The notes under the pieces: model-generated
Databases searched by the model: none
What the model saw: only the letters and a program-made list of their open reading frames with translations
What the model was told of the DNA's origin: nothing
In this document: positions 1 to 8,683 of the stretch, in pieces
Position numbering within the stretch: position 1 is the stretch's first letter
Layout of the letters: each line of letters starts with the position of its first letter
Assembly: GCF_000785435.2 (NCBI RefSeq)
Contig: NZ_JTDB02000002.1
Location: 434,001 to 498,000 of the forward strand
Direction of reading: 5' to 3'
DNA length: 64,000 nt
From: Paraburkholderia sacchari
Lineage (GTDB): Bacteria; Pseudomonadota; Gammaproteobacteria; Burkholderiales; Burkholderiaceae
Program-made: the position numbers and the translations under genes

Positions 1-851
1 ATCATGAGCAGTTTCGCCCATTCGGTTTGATGCCCCGGCTGGAAACCCCACGGGCGGAAGATGTTCGAGCTGTCCGCCTCGTTGTAGTGCCAGTCCACCG
101 ACCAGTCGGCGTGAAAGTGCTCCCACACGAGCCCGTGCGAGAGCTTCGCCTGGCGCAGCGTGATGTTGGACGCGACGCGTTCCGCGCGGTCGAGATAGAC
201 GAGGTGGCCGGTCGCCTCATAGGCCGCGAGCAGCGCCTCGGTAGTGTGCATGTTCGCGTTCTGGCCGCGATAGCTCGACACGATCCAGTCGGCACTGGCT
301 TCATCGGCGTACAGGCCCGCTGCGCCGTCCCAGAAGCGGTGCTCCATCAGCTCGAAGGTGGCGCCGATCATCGGCCGGGCTTCTTCGATGCCCGCCATCG
401 CCGCATGCGCATACGCGAGCAGCACGAACGCGAGGCCGTAGCAGTGCCGCGTGGCGTCGAGCGTGCGCTTCTTGCCGTCACGCCAGTCGATCTCCCAGTC
501 ATAGCCCTGGTGATGCGGATCCCAATGGCCTTCGCGCAGGAACTGCAGGCCGTGGCGCGCGTATTCGAGGTAGAGCGGGTCGCCGAATTCGCGATACGCC
601 ATGGCGTAGTTGAAGACGAAGCGGCAACTGCTCACGAGATGGCGCGAGTGGGCGTTGTAGATCGAGCCGTCGTCGCGGAAGTAATGGAAGAAGCCGCCGG
701 CGCTGTCGAACACGGTGGGCGAGTAGAAGCGCAGCGTGTCCTCGACATGGCCGAGCAGGAACGCGCGGTCGCGAAAGCTCGCGACCGCGGGCGCGCCTGC
801 GTCGGCAAGCCTGGCCGGTTGGGAGGGGGCGGCGTTGGAAGGCTTCGTCAT
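1..851 (-). CDS. N-acylglucosamine 2-epimerase (AGE) family sugar epimerase/isomerase, 3' end outside window
   Basis: Partial gene. Reading leftward from ATG at 851, the translation contains motifs of the AGE (alpha/alpha)6-barrel family: RHCYGLAFVLLAYA, NANMHTTEALLAAYEATG and, near the window edge, PWGFQPGHQTEWAKLL. The His residues in NMH and GHQTEW match active-site His of mannose isomerase and YihS-type enzymes. Such proteins interconvert free hexoses (mannose/fructose/glucose) or N-acylglucosamine in the cytoplasm; the exact substrate cannot be read from sequence. The start codon overlaps the stop of the upstream LacI gene by four bases (ATGA), so the two are translationally coupled and the regulator probably senses the sugar this enzyme handles. 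About 283 residues are visible of a usual ~400. Confidence 0.85.
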   Translation of the reverse strand, partial: MTKPSNAAPSQPARLADAGAPAVASFRDRAFLLGHVEDTLRFYSPTVFDSAGGFFHYFRDDGSIYNAHSRHLVSSCRFVFNYAMAYREFGDPLYLEYARHGLQFLREGHWDPHHQGYDWEIDWRDGKKRTLDATRHCYGLAFVLLAYAHAAMAGIEEARPMIGATFELMEHRFWDGAAGLYADEASADWIVSSYRGQNANMHTTEALLAAYEATGHLVYLDRAERVASNITLRQAKLSHGLVWEHFHADWSVDWHYNEADSSNIFRPWGFQPGHQTEWAKLLM

Positions 852-1963
852 GGCTTTCTCGTCTTGGCTTGGCCTGGCGCAACGGCGGACCAGGCTTGGG
901 GTGGTTTCAGCAGGACTGCTTCGGCACGAGGCCCAGTCCGCGACAAGGCGCTTGCCGCCGCCTCGGTGGAGTCGCTGGCGGCGGTGCTCGCGCGCTCGAC
1001 AAGCCGCACGGGCAGCACGATTTCGTCGGCTGCGGGCGCTTCTTCGAGCAGCAGTTCGACGCCGCGCCGCCCGAGCGCTTCCTTGTCGACAGCGATGGTC
1101 GAGAGTGCGGGCGCGGCGTGCGACGCGCCCGCAATGTCGTCGAAGCCGATGATCGCCATGTCTTGCGGCACGCGCAGGCCGGCGGCCAGGCACACGCGCA
1201 TGGCGGCGAGCGCGGCGGCGTCGTTGAAGGCGAACACGGCATCGGGCAACGGCCCGCGCCCGCTGCGCGCGGCGTCGAGCAGGCGCTGCATCGCGAGCGC
1301 CGCGCCGGTGTCGGGATCGAGCCCGCCATCGATGCAGGTTTCCAGCGACGGGTCGAACAGCAGCCCCGCTTCGAAGAACGCGCGCCGGTAGCCGAGCGCG
1401 CGCTGGGCGATGCTGTAGTGCGCGAGCGAGCCGCCGATGAATGCCACGCGCCGGCGCCCCTTGCTGAACAGATGATGCATCGCGAGCGCCGCGCCCGCGG
1501 CGTTGTCGATATTCACCGAACGCAGGCCCTGCGCCCACAGGTCGATCAGCACGAGCGGGCGCTGCAGCGCGACCAGCGCGGCGAGCGTCTCGGGCTCGAC
1601 GAAACCCGCCACGGCGATGGCGTCGGGCGCGTGCAGGCGCAGTTGCTGGATGGTGTCGTCGGCGGGGCCGGCGGTGAGCAGCGCGGGCACGATGCCGTGC
1701 TCGCGGCAGGCGTCTTCCACGCCGTGCAGGACATGCGAGAAAAACGGGCTTGCGGCGAAGTTGTTGTGCTGGCGGTGCAGCAGGAACGTGAGGCGGCGGA
1801 TGCGCGGGCGCAGTTGCCCGCAGTCGTAGCCGAGCGAGCGCGCGACTTCGACGATGCGCGCGCGCGTGGGCTCCGACAAGCCCGGTTGGTTCTTCAACGC
1901 GCGGGAGACCGTGCCGATCGACACGTTGGCCGCCTGCGCGACGTCACGAATGGTTGTCCCCAT
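848..1963 (-). CDS. LacI family transcriptional regulator
   Basis: A 371-residue LacI/GalR repressor. The N-terminus TTIRDVAQAANVSIGTVSRA (residues 3-22) is the classic helix-turn-helix followed by the hinge helix, and the remainder is a periplasmic-binding-protein-like sugar sensor with VAFIGG and IIGFDDIAGA signatures. An in-frame ATG 31 codons upstream exists, but the family N-terminus begins exactly at the ATG at 1963, so that start was chosen. It overlaps the downstream AGE-family gene by four bases. Palindromes at 2068-2143 upstream could be its operators. The ~35-residue C-terminal tail after the sensor domain is low complexity and probably disordered. Confidence 0.92.
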   Translation of the reverse strand: MGTTIRDVAQAANVSIGTVSRALKNQPGLSEPTRARIVEVARSLGYDCGQLRPRIRRLTFLLHRQHNNFAASPFFSHVLHGVEDACREHGIVPALLTAGPADDTIQQLRLHAPDAIAVAGFVEPETLAALVALQRPLVLIDLWAQGLRSVNIDNAAGAALAMHHLFSKGRRRVAFIGGSLAHYSIAQRALGYRRAFFEAGLLFDPSLETCIDGGLDPDTGAALAMQRLLDAARSGRGPLPDAVFAFNDAAALAAMRVCLAAGLRVPQDMAIIGFDDIAGASHAAPALSTIAVDKEALGRRGVELLLEEAPAADEIVLPVRLVERASTAASDSTEAAASALSRTGPRAEAVLLKPPQAWSAVAPGQAKTRKP

Positions 1964-2067
1964 GGTTTCTGTGCGCGCTTGCTGATGCCGCACGGCGTGC
2001 GTGCCGCGATATGGCCAGATGTGCGGCGATTGTATAGTAAAAATGTGGCCGCGCAACCTTTAAAGGC

Positions 2068-2143
2068 GGCGTAAAACGCCAGTAAATACCCGTAATTACG
2101 AGAATAAACGTAAATTTACATGTTTAGTAAAAACAACTAAACA
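2068..2143. promoter_or_regulatory. Cluster of four short palindromes upstream of the LacI gene (candidate operators)
   Basis: Four dyads lie in an AT-richer stretch. They are GGCGT-AAA-ACGCC at 2068-2080, the perfect ten-mer CGTAATTACG at 2091-2100, the perfect ten-mer GTAAATTTAC at 2110-2119, and an eight-base inverted repeat TGTTTAGT/ACTAAACA with a seven-base spacer at 2121-2143. LacI-family dimers bind such palindromes, so autoregulation is a reasonable inference. Which dyad is used, if any, cannot be told from sequence. Confidence 0.45.
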
Positions 2144-2200
2144 GAGCGCGGGAATGGCAGTTGCGCGACGTTGCATGTCTTGCTCTACCCGGAGGGACTC

Positions 2201-2356
2201 TTGCGCGGCATATCCCTACTGTTATTTCTGGTCCTGCTTCTGGTTGCCTCTGTTCCTGCGTGGCCGTACAGCCGCACGTGGGGCTACGGGCCGTCTGGCA
2301 CCGTGGGCGCCGGGGTGATCGTCATGTTGTGGCTCGTGTTGACCGGGCAGGTTTAG
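2201..2356 (+). CDS. DUF3309 family small membrane protein
   Basis: A 51-residue protein starting at TTG 2201, with GGAGGG (2191-2196) four bases ahead of it. It has one hydrophobic helix (LLLFLVLLLVASV), then the conserved DUF3309 core PAWPYSRTWGYGPSG, then a second hydrophobic segment. The family is widespread in proteobacteria as tiny two-helix membrane proteins of unknown function. The TTG start is chosen because of the strong ribosome site; an upstream in-frame TTG at 2171 lacks one. A strong terminator follows at 2387. Confidence 0.75.
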   Translation: MRGISLLLFLVLLLVASVPAWPYSRTWGYGPSGTVGAGVIVMLWLVLTGQV

Positions 2357-2386
2357 ACGCGCATAGCCATGTTCCCGTGCAAAGGC

Positions 2387-2424
2387 AAAGAGGCCGGCGC
2401 GGAGTGATCCGCGCCGGCCTCTTT
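2387..2424. terminator. Bidirectional hairpin terminator
   Basis: A perfect 17-bp stem (AAAGAGGCCGGCGCGGA and its complement) with a four-base loop GTGA sits between the convergent DUF3309 and symporter genes. The A/T ends of the stem give a U-tract in both directions. Confidence 0.85.
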
Positions 2425-2474
2425 GGTTGATGCACCGGTTGTTTGTGGGCGCCGCTTCGCTTGCGGATTGTCGC

Positions 2475-3518
2475 TTACTGCCTTCCCCCCGCCACCGCCC
2501 GCTCGCCGCGTGCCGCGCGCGACTCGTCGCCGGTTTCGGCGCGCTCGGCGCTCATGTCGCGGGCGCCCCAGCGCTGCGCGAGCGCCGCGCACACCATCAG
2601 CTGGAGCTGATGGAACAGCATGAGCGGCAGCACCACCGCGCCCACGGCGTTCGAGGCGAAGATGACCTTGGCCATCGGCACGCCGGCCGCGAGGCTCTTC
2701 TTCGAGCCGCAGAAGATGATCGTGATCTGGTCGGCGCGCGAGAAGCCGAGCTTCTTGCTCGTGAACATGGTGGCGCCGAGCGCGAGCCCGAGCAGCACCG
2801 CGCTGATCACGACCAGGCCGCCGAGCGCCGCAATCGATGTGTGGTGCCAGAGCCCCTGGTTGATCGCCTCGGAGAACGCGCCGTAGACCACGAGCAGGAT
2901 CGAGCCCTGATCGACGAACTTGAGCACGCTGCGGTTGCGCTCGATCCAGCGGCCGATCACGGGCCGCAGCAATTGCCCCGCGACGAACGGCACGAGCAAC
3001 TGCAGCACGATGTTCCAGACCGTATGCCAGGCCGACGTGCCGCCCGCGGCCTGGTTCGTGACGATGAAGCTCACGAGCGCGGGCGTGACGAAGATGCCGA
3101 TCAGGCTCGACGCCGATGCGCTGCACACGGCGGCGGGTACGTTGCCGCGCGCGATCGAGGTGAACGCGATGGACGACTGCACGGTCGAGGGCAGCGTGCA
3201 CAGGAACAGCACGCCCATGTAAAGCGCGGGCGTGACGAGCGGCGAGAGCACGGGTTTGAGCGCGATCCCGAGTAGCGGGAAGAAGATGAAGGTGCTCGTC
3301 AGCACGACGATGTGCAGACGCCAGTGCGTGGCGCCCGCCACGATGGCATCGCGCGAGAGCTTGGCGCCGTGCAGGAAGAACAGCAGCCCGACCGCGACGT
3401 TGGTGAGCCAGTTGAAAGGCTTGGTGGCCACGCCGTGCACGGGCAGCAGGCTGGCGAGAATCACCGTGCCGATCAGGCACAGCGTGAAGTTATCAGGCAG
3501 GAATTTCGGACGAACCAT
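2475..3518 (-). CDS. Bile acid:sodium symporter family protein (SBF-like)
   Basis: A 347-residue integral membrane protein with about nine to ten hydrophobic helices, matching the SBF-like branch of the bile acid:Na+ symporter superfamily (E. coli YfeH type). Recognisable stretches are FNWLTNVAVGLLFFLHGAKL near the N-terminus, FLCTLPSTVQSSIAFTSIARGN around residue 105-125 and IIFCGSKKSLAAGVPMA around residue 270, each near the expected Na+/substrate crossover regions. It probably takes up an organic anion with sodium across the inner membrane; bacterial members rarely transport bile acids in nature. The last ~35 residues are a charged cytoplasmic tail. It stands alone, convergent with the DUF3309 gene. 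Confidence 0.88.
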   Translation of the reverse strand: MVRPKFLPDNFTLCLIGTVILASLLPVHGVATKPFNWLTNVAVGLLFFLHGAKLSRDAIVAGATHWRLHIVVLTSTFIFFPLLGIALKPVLSPLVTPALYMGVLFLCTLPSTVQSSIAFTSIARGNVPAAVCSASASSLIGIFVTPALVSFIVTNQAAGGTSAWHTVWNIVLQLLVPFVAGQLLRPVIGRWIERNRSVLKFVDQGSILLVVYGAFSEAINQGLWHHTSIAALGGLVVISAVLLGLALGATMFTSKKLGFSRADQITIIFCGSKKSLAAGVPMAKVIFASNAVGAVVLPLMLFHQLQLMVCAALAQRWGARDMSAERAETGDESRAARGERAVAGGRQ

Positions 3519-4096
3519 CGATCAGTCTCAAGTGCGCACCACGGCGCACTTTATTCGATTGGGGCGCCACGGGAGGAATCAGGGCCTCTATTGTTGGCCC
3601 AGGGCGATTGAAAAAGCAAATTCATTTGACGAATCGATTAATGATCGTTTTGCATGACGGGTTGGATTTCAGAGCAATTGCCGCGGTGTGGCCGATGCGA
3701 GACAAGAGGGGTGCGAGCAGGCATCGCCGCCATTCATTCGTCATGCAAAACACACGGTTCGAGCGCAGCGCAGCCAGTGCGCGTCCGTTGCTCGCAAAGC
3801 CCCGCCGGAAGAGCCTCCGGCTGCCTCGGCGAGGCTGCTGGAAAGCATGAAACAAGCCCGCGCGTCATGTCCCCAAAGACCAAAAAATCGTGCAGTAACA
3901 TGGTGTTACAACCCTTCCGAGGGCATAACACTTTTTGGCTCGACACCCTTTCAGGACGCCCATAAATTACCGTCAAGGAAGAGTCAAAAACCGTTGCGAC
4001 AGCAATTGTTGCATGACGTACACGCTTCCCGGAACGGCTCGCCATGGCCCGAATGGCGTTAAGCCATGCTGAACGTCGGGCAGGTGATCGACACAA
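3519..4096. other. Intergenic region, no convincing gene
   Basis: About 580 bp between the divergent symporter gene and the glycine-rich secreted protein gene. Short open frames here have no recognisable product or ribosome site. It contains a perfect six-base inverted repeat GTAACA-TGG-TGTTAC at 3895-3909, which could be a regulator site for the downstream gene. No terminator or RNA gene is evident. Confidence 0.6.
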
Positions 4097-4732
4097 ATGC
4101 GTGCAGGGTTGTCAAAGTTAGGGCAGTGGGTCTTGGGGGCCGGATTAGCGGCCCTCATTGCGTTCGCCCTTGTCCAGCCTGCACTGGCCGGTCACGGTGG
4201 CGGCGACTTTCATGGCGGCGGCTTTCAGTCCGCGCCCATGATGCACAGCGCTTCGCGCCCGGCCATGCCGATGCAATGGGGTGGCCAGCGTGGCGGCGGC
4301 ATGCGCCGCGGCGGCGAGGGCTTTGGCGGAGCGCCCTTTGGCGGAGCGCCCTTTGGCGGAGCGCCCTTCGGCGGAGCGCCAGGCGGGCGCTCCAGTGGGC
4401 ACTACAGTGGACACTACGGCGGCGGGCCGATGCGCGTAGCCGACCAGGGCGGCTGGCGCGACCGTCAGGGCGCTCGCCAGCAGGAGCACCGTGTCGGCGG
4501 CTTCAACAACGATCCCTATGGCAATGGCTTCGGCGGCTATCACGGCCCGATTCAGCCCGTGAGCGCGGAAGCGCGTCAGGTCCCCCGTCCGCCGGCCGAT
4601 TCGCCAGTGCGCGCCGGCTCCATTCGCGAAGACGTCGCGCGCTACAACGAAGAGCGCAGCTCGTACCGCCCATTCCAGCGCGGCGGCGGCGAGGTGCCGC
4701 GTCCGCCGATGCCGGCGCCCTATCGTAACTAG
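4097..4732 (+). CDS. Secreted glycine-rich hypothetical protein with GGAPF repeats
   Basis: A 211-residue protein of unknown function. Residues 1-31 form a Sec signal peptide (hydrophobic LGAGLAALIAFALVQPALA, cleavage after ALA). The mature part is rich in Gly, Arg, His and Pro with no globular domain recognised. Near residues 77-95 it has nearly four copies of the pentapeptide GGAPF, encoded by a 15-bp tandem repeat at 4325-4380. The C-terminus is proline-rich (RPPMPAPYRN). It is probably a periplasmic or surface-associated disordered protein. It has no operon partner; the porin gene follows after 511 bp. Confidence 0.7.
   Translation: MRAGLSKLGQWVLGAGLAALIAFALVQPALAGHGGGDFHGGGFQSAPMMHSASRPAMPMQWGGQRGGGMRRGGEGFGGAPFGGAPFGGAPFGGAPGGRSSGHYSGHYGGGPMRVADQGGWRDRQGARQQEHRVGGFNNDPYGNGFGGYHGPIQPVSAEARQVPRPPADSPVRAGSIREDVARYNEERSSYRPFQRGGGEVPRPPMPAPYRN
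4325..4380 (+). repeat. 15-bp tandem repeat, about 3.7 copies
   Basis: The unit GGCGGAGCGCCCTTT begins at 4325, 4340 and 4355 (last base of the third differs), then a partial copy at 4370-4380. It encodes GGAPF units in frame, so copy-number change would alter protein length without a frameshift. Confidence 0.9.
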
Positions 4733-5243
4733 TCCCCCTCGTTTTTCACGCGCGCTCCCCGCCGCGTCGATCCAACCAGACCCTGAATTTCCAACCGACC
4801 GTCCGGATGGCGAGTCCGGTCGATATCGCTCGTCCCTGCGAGTCTCAAAACTGACGTGTGGATACCACACTTTATGGGAAATTTTTTGTCAGACCATATC
4901 CTTTCATCATCCAATCTCGGCTTCGTGAAGATGGCGCTCGGATGGCGCGGCTGCAGAGCGGCAAAAAACGGGCCGAAGTCCTGTCCACGCGGGTGACGGG
5001 CTTGTGCCGGTCGTGTCCGGGCCATGCGCAACGGCTGCTGCAACCGGTCGAATCGGGATTCGCCGGCAGCAAAGTATGCGGATCGATATACCGGCGATAA
5101 CAACCGATATTTTTGTCCACCAATCTGGTCCGCAAAGATGGTCCCGCCCAGAACGGCGACGCCCGCGAACGGCGAGATAACAACCGGTTTGCACGAGCGC
5201 CAAAGCCGCCAAACACTTTTTTGACAAATCGACAGGAGAACCC
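4733..5243. promoter_or_regulatory. Porin upstream region with direct repeats
   Basis: A 511-bp gap with no supportable gene. It holds two copies of GATAACAACCG (5096-5106 and 5176-5186), exactly 80 bp apart, and a ribosome site AGGAG just ahead of the porin start. Long porin leaders are common targets of osmolarity or nutrient regulators; the repeats are candidate activator sites, without direct proof. Confidence 0.4.
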
Positions 5244-6341
5244 ATGAAAAAAGCCGTCAGCCGCGCGCTGTGCACGCCTCTCAAGGCGGGTGTCATTGCC
5301 GCCTTGCTTGCCGCCGCATCGTCGTCGGCATTCGCGCAGTCGAGCGTCTCGCTCTATGGCCAGGTCGACGAATGGGTCGGGGCCACGCGCTTCCCGGGTG
5401 GCAAGACGGCCTGGAACGTCGGCGGCGGCGGCATGTCGACGTCCTACTGGGGCTTGAAGGGTGCTGAAGATCTGGGCGGCGGCTACAAGGCGGTCTTCAA
5501 GATGGAAAGCTTCTTCCGCGCGCAGAACGGTCAGTTCGGCCGCTTCCAGGGCGACACCTTCTTCGCCCGCAACGCGTATGTCGGCATCGAGTCGCCGTAC
5601 GGTACGGTTGTCGCGGGCCGCGTGACGACGCCGCTGTTCATCTCGACGATTCTGTTCAACCCGTTCGTCGATTCGTACACGTTCTCGCCGATGATCTTCC
5701 ACACGTACCTCGGGCTCTCGACGTTCCCGAGCTACACGACCGACCAGGGCGCGGTGGGCGATTCGGGCTGGAACAACTCGATCCAGTACTCGACGCCGAA
5801 CTTCAACGGCCTGTCGGGCACGGCTGTGTACTCGCTCGGCAACACGGCTGGCCAAAACGGCAAGAAGAAGTGGAGCGTCCAGGGCCTGTACTTCAATGGC
5901 CCGTTCGCCGCCACGGCGGTCTGGCAGTACGTGAACTTCAACAACACGCCGGGCGACATCGGCAGCATCGTGAGCGGCGATACGGTCATCCAGGGCCTGC
6001 GCAGCCAGAGCATCGGCCAGGTGGGCCTGTCGTACGACCTGAAGTTCGTGAAGTTCTTCGGCCAGTACATGTACACGAACAACAATAGCGACCTCAACAG
6101 CTGGCACGTGAACACGGCGCAGGGCGGTGTGACGGTGCCGCTCGGCACGGGCACGGTGATGGCCTCGTACGCGTACTCGCGCGACAGCGGCGGCCTGAAC
6201 CAGACGCGCTCGACCGCTGCTATCGGCTACGATTACCCGCTCTCGAAGCGCACCGACGTCTACGCGGCCTATATGTACGACCACTTCGACAACATGTCGT
6301 CGGGTCAGACCTACGGCGTGGGCCTGCGCGCGAAGTTCTAA
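5244..6341 (+). CDS. Gram-negative outer membrane porin
   Basis: A 365-residue trimeric beta-barrel porin of the Burkholderia/Neisseria general porin family (Porin_4). Residues 1-28 or so are a signal peptide ending AAASSSAFAQ, followed by the typical mature start SSVSLYGQVDEWVG. Internal hallmarks are SYWGLKGAEDLGGGYKAVFKMES (the strand after the first loop), NAYVGIESPYGTVVAGR, and the C-terminal TYGVGLRAKF with terminal Phe required for BAM recognition. It makes a diffusion channel for small solutes. The ribosome site AGGAG lies nine bases before ATG, and a strong terminator follows at 6372, so it is monocistronic. Confidence 0.95.
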   Translation: MKKAVSRALCTPLKAGVIAALLAAASSSAFAQSSVSLYGQVDEWVGATRFPGGKTAWNVGGGGMSTSYWGLKGAEDLGGGYKAVFKMESFFRAQNGQFGRFQGDTFFARNAYVGIESPYGTVVAGRVTTPLFISTILFNPFVDSYTFSPMIFHTYLGLSTFPSYTTDQGAVGDSGWNNSIQYSTPNFNGLSGTAVYSLGNTAGQNGKKKWSVQGLYFNGPFAATAVWQYVNFNNTPGDIGSIVSGDTVIQGLRSQSIGQVGLSYDLKFVKFFGQYMYTNNNSDLNSWHVNTAQGGVTVPLGTGTVMASYAYSRDSGGLNQTRSTAAIGYDYPLSKRTDVYAAYMYDHFDNMSSGQTYGVGLRAKF

Positions 6342-6371
6342 GCGCCCCCGAGCCTGAAGCCAGCAAGGCAG

Positions 6372-6409
6372 AAACCCCGCGCTGTCCGCAGCGCGGGGTT
6401 TTGTTTTTT
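6372..6409 (+). terminator. Rho-independent terminator of the porin gene
   Basis: A perfect 13-bp stem AAACCCCGCGCTG with loop TCCG, followed by a T-rich run (TTTGTTTTTTT), 30 bases after the porin stop. Confidence 0.92.
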
Positions 6410-6476
6410 TGAGCGGCGTGCACAATCCTGGAGACGGGTTTTCGATGAATTTGAATTTGGCGAAAAGGGCGGCGTG

Positions 6477-7442
6477 ATGGATACCCTTGTCAGCATGAAA
6501 GTGTTCCGGCACGTGGTGGAGGCGGGGAGCTTCGTGGCGGCGGCCGAGCGCATGGACATGTCCGCCGCCATGGCGAGCAAGCATGTGATGCATCTCGAGC
6601 AGCAACTCGGCGCGCGCCTGTTGAACCGCACGACGCGCCGCGTCGCACCCACCGAGGCGGGCCGCGAATACTACGAGCGCGTGGCCCAGGCGCTCACCGA
6701 GCTCGATGAAGCGGGCCAGGCCGTGGGCGCCGCGAGCGTGGTGCCGCAGGGGCGTCTGCGCGTGTCGTCGCTCACGGCGTTCGGCCTGCGCCACGTGATG
6801 GGCGCGGTGGCCGACTACGCGGCCGGCTTCCCGCAGGTCACCGTCGACATCACGCTCTCGGACCGCGTGGTCGAGCTGATCGACGAGGGCTTCGACGTGG
6901 CGATTCGCGCGGCGCCCTCGGGGCTGAAGGCGTCGTCGCTGATCGCGCGGCCGCTCGCGACCGCGCATATCGTGCTGTGCGCGGCGCCCGAGTATCTGCG
7001 CCGCCACGGCGTGCCCAAGAGCGTCGCCGATCTCGCGCAGCACAAGTTCGTGCATTACGCGGGCGCCTCGGCGGCGGAGCTCGCGCCGTTCGCGGAGGGC
7101 GGCGCGCGGCAGATGCGGCCCAAGCCCGGCGGCAATCTGATCGTCAATCACCTGGAGGCGCTGCGCGTGGTGCTGCTGCAGGGCGGCGGGCTCTCGATGC
7201 TCGGCACCGAGGTGATCGGCGACGACATCGCGCAAGGCCGCCTCGTGCCGCTGCTCGTCGACGCACTGCCGCCGCGCGAGCTGCCCATCTATGCCGTCTA
7301 TGCGAGCCGCCGCCACCTTTCGGCGAAGGTGCGCTCGTTCGTCGATTTCCTCGCGGAGCGCTTTGGCGAGCACCCGCTATGGCCGGGCGTCGAGGAGATT
7401 CGCGAGGCGGCGGCGCGCGCGGCGGCGAAAGGGAAGGTGTAA
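6477..7442 (+). CDS. LysR family transcriptional regulator
   Basis: A 321-residue LysR regulator of the CrgA/AaeR-like branch. The N-terminal winged helix reads MKVFRHVVEAGSFVAAAERM...MASKHVMHLEQQLGARLLNRTTRRVAPTEAG, and residues ~90-300 form the effector-binding domain. The ATG at 6477 was chosen over the GTG directly before it. It is convergent with the nitronate monooxygenase gene (46-bp gap) and follows the porin terminator. Its target is not obvious, as no divergently transcribed gene adjoins it; the upstream porin is in tandem. Confidence 0.9.
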   Translation: MDTLVSMKVFRHVVEAGSFVAAAERMDMSAAMASKHVMHLEQQLGARLLNRTTRRVAPTEAGREYYERVAQALTELDEAGQAVGAASVVPQGRLRVSSLTAFGLRHVMGAVADYAAGFPQVTVDITLSDRVVELIDEGFDVAIRAAPSGLKASSLIARPLATAHIVLCAAPEYLRRHGVPKSVADLAQHKFVHYAGASAAELAPFAEGGARQMRPKPGGNLIVNHLEALRVVLLQGGGLSMLGTEVIGDDIAQGRLVPLLVDALPPRELPIYAVYASRRHLSAKVRSFVDFLAERFGEHPLWPGVEEIREAAARAAAKGKV

Positions 7443-7488
7443 ATAAGCCGCGCGCCCGCCGCTGCGGTTTCAGATTCCGCCGGCCGCG

Positions 7489-8448
7489 TCAGCGCGCGAG
7501 CCCGAGCCGCGCGCGGGTCTCGTCGTACTCGCGCTTCAGGCGCGCGACCAGTTCGGCGACCGAGGGCACGTCGTCCATGAGCCCCACGCCCTGGCCCGCG
7601 CCCCAGATGTCCTTCCAGGCCTTGGCCTTGTCGCCGCCGAAATTCATCTTCGATTTGTCCGACTCGGGCAGCGCGTCCGGGTCGAGCCCTGCGTTGATGA
7701 TGCTCTCGCGGATGTAGTTGCCGTGCACGCCCGTGAACAGGTTCGTATAGACGATGTCGGCGGCCTTGGCCCCGAGGATCGCGTGCTTGTACCCGTCCAC
7801 GGCATGCGCCTCGCGCGTGGCGATGAAGCGCGTGCCCATGTACGCGAGATCGGCGCCCATCGCCTGGGCGGCGAGGATCGAGCCGCCATTGGCGATCGCG
7901 CCCGAGAGCACGATGGGGCCGTCGAACATGCGCCGCACTTCGCCCACGAGCGCGAACGGCGAGGTCGTGCCCGCATGGCCGCCCGCGCCCGCCGCAACGA
8001 GAATGAGGCCGTCCACGCCCGCTTCGAGCGCCTTGCCCGCATGGCGCAGATTGATGACGTCGTGCAGCACGACGCCGCCGTAGCTGTGCACGGCGTCGAG
8101 CAACTCCCTGGGCGGCGCGCGCAGGCTCGTGATGAAGATCGGCACCTGGTGCTCCACGCACACGCGCACGTCATGTTCGAGCCGCGTATTCGACTGATGC
8201 ACGATCTGGTTCACGGCGATCGGGCCGATCACGGCGTCCGGGTTCGCGGCCTTGTGCGCGGCGAGCTGCGCCTGGATCTGCGTGAGCCATTCGTCCAGCA
8301 GTTCGGCGGGGCGCGCATTGAGCGCCGGAAACGAGCCGACGATGCCGGCCTTGCACTGCGCGATCACGAGCTCGGGGTAGCTCACGATGAACATCGGCGC
8401 GCCGACGACAGGCAACGAGAGGTTCTGCAAGACGGCGGGCAATGCCAT
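7489..8448 (-). CDS. Nitronate monooxygenase (2-nitropropane dioxygenase family)
   Basis: A 319-residue FMN-dependent TIM-barrel enzyme. Family signatures are the N-terminal LPVVGAPMFIVSYPELVIAQ, GVVLHDVINLRHA, then VDGLILVAAGAGGHAG (flavin phosphate region) and ILAAQAMGADLAYMGTRFIA. Such enzymes oxidise toxic alkyl nitronates such as propionate 3-nitronate; related members are flavin oxidoreductases of unknown substrate. ATG 8448 is preceded by GGAG eight bases away. Longer in-frame starts up to 8721 would add residues unlike the family. It is divergent from the dehalogenase-like hydrolase (235-bp gap), suggesting a shared detoxification theme, which is inference. Confidence 0.92.
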   Translation of the reverse strand: MALPAVLQNLSLPVVGAPMFIVSYPELVIAQCKAGIVGSFPALNARPAELLDEWLTQIQAQLAAHKAANPDAVIGPIAVNQIVHQSNTRLEHDVRVCVEHQVPIFITSLRAPPRELLDAVHSYGGVVLHDVINLRHAGKALEAGVDGLILVAAGAGGHAGTTSPFALVGEVRRMFDGPIVLSGAIANGGSILAAQAMGADLAYMGTRFIATREAHAVDGYKHAILGAKAADIVYTNLFTGVHGNYIRESIINAGLDPDALPESDKSKMNFGGDKAKAWKDIWGAGQGVGLMDDVPSVAELVARLKREYDETRARLGLAR

Positions 8449-8683
8449 GGCGGGGTCTCCTTGCGGGCTGCGGGGCCGGTTCGGGCCGGATTTATGCTGA
8501 CTATGGTGGACCGTTGCGGACCATTGCGGATTATGAGCGTGCGGTTGATCGCTCATGGTGCGCCGTTCGGGCGAGTCGAGGGAGTGTTCGGTTTCTAGCT
8601 TTTCGCGCCCGAATTTGCGATGACGCATTGCGCCCCCTCCTACAATACCCTCCAGACCAACAAATAGACGATGGAGACGCGAC

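Noticed and set aside
3607..4062. Small open frames of 80-140 codons on both strands between the symporter and glycine-rich protein genes
   Set aside because: No ribosome sites, no family resemblance and mutually overlapping frames in GC-rich DNA.
4872..7373. Open frame of about 830 codons on the minus strand, antisense to the porin and LysR genes
   Set aside because: His/Arg/Ala-rich composition typical of the antisense shadow of GC-rich coding DNA. The plus strand holds two clear family members with ribosome sites.
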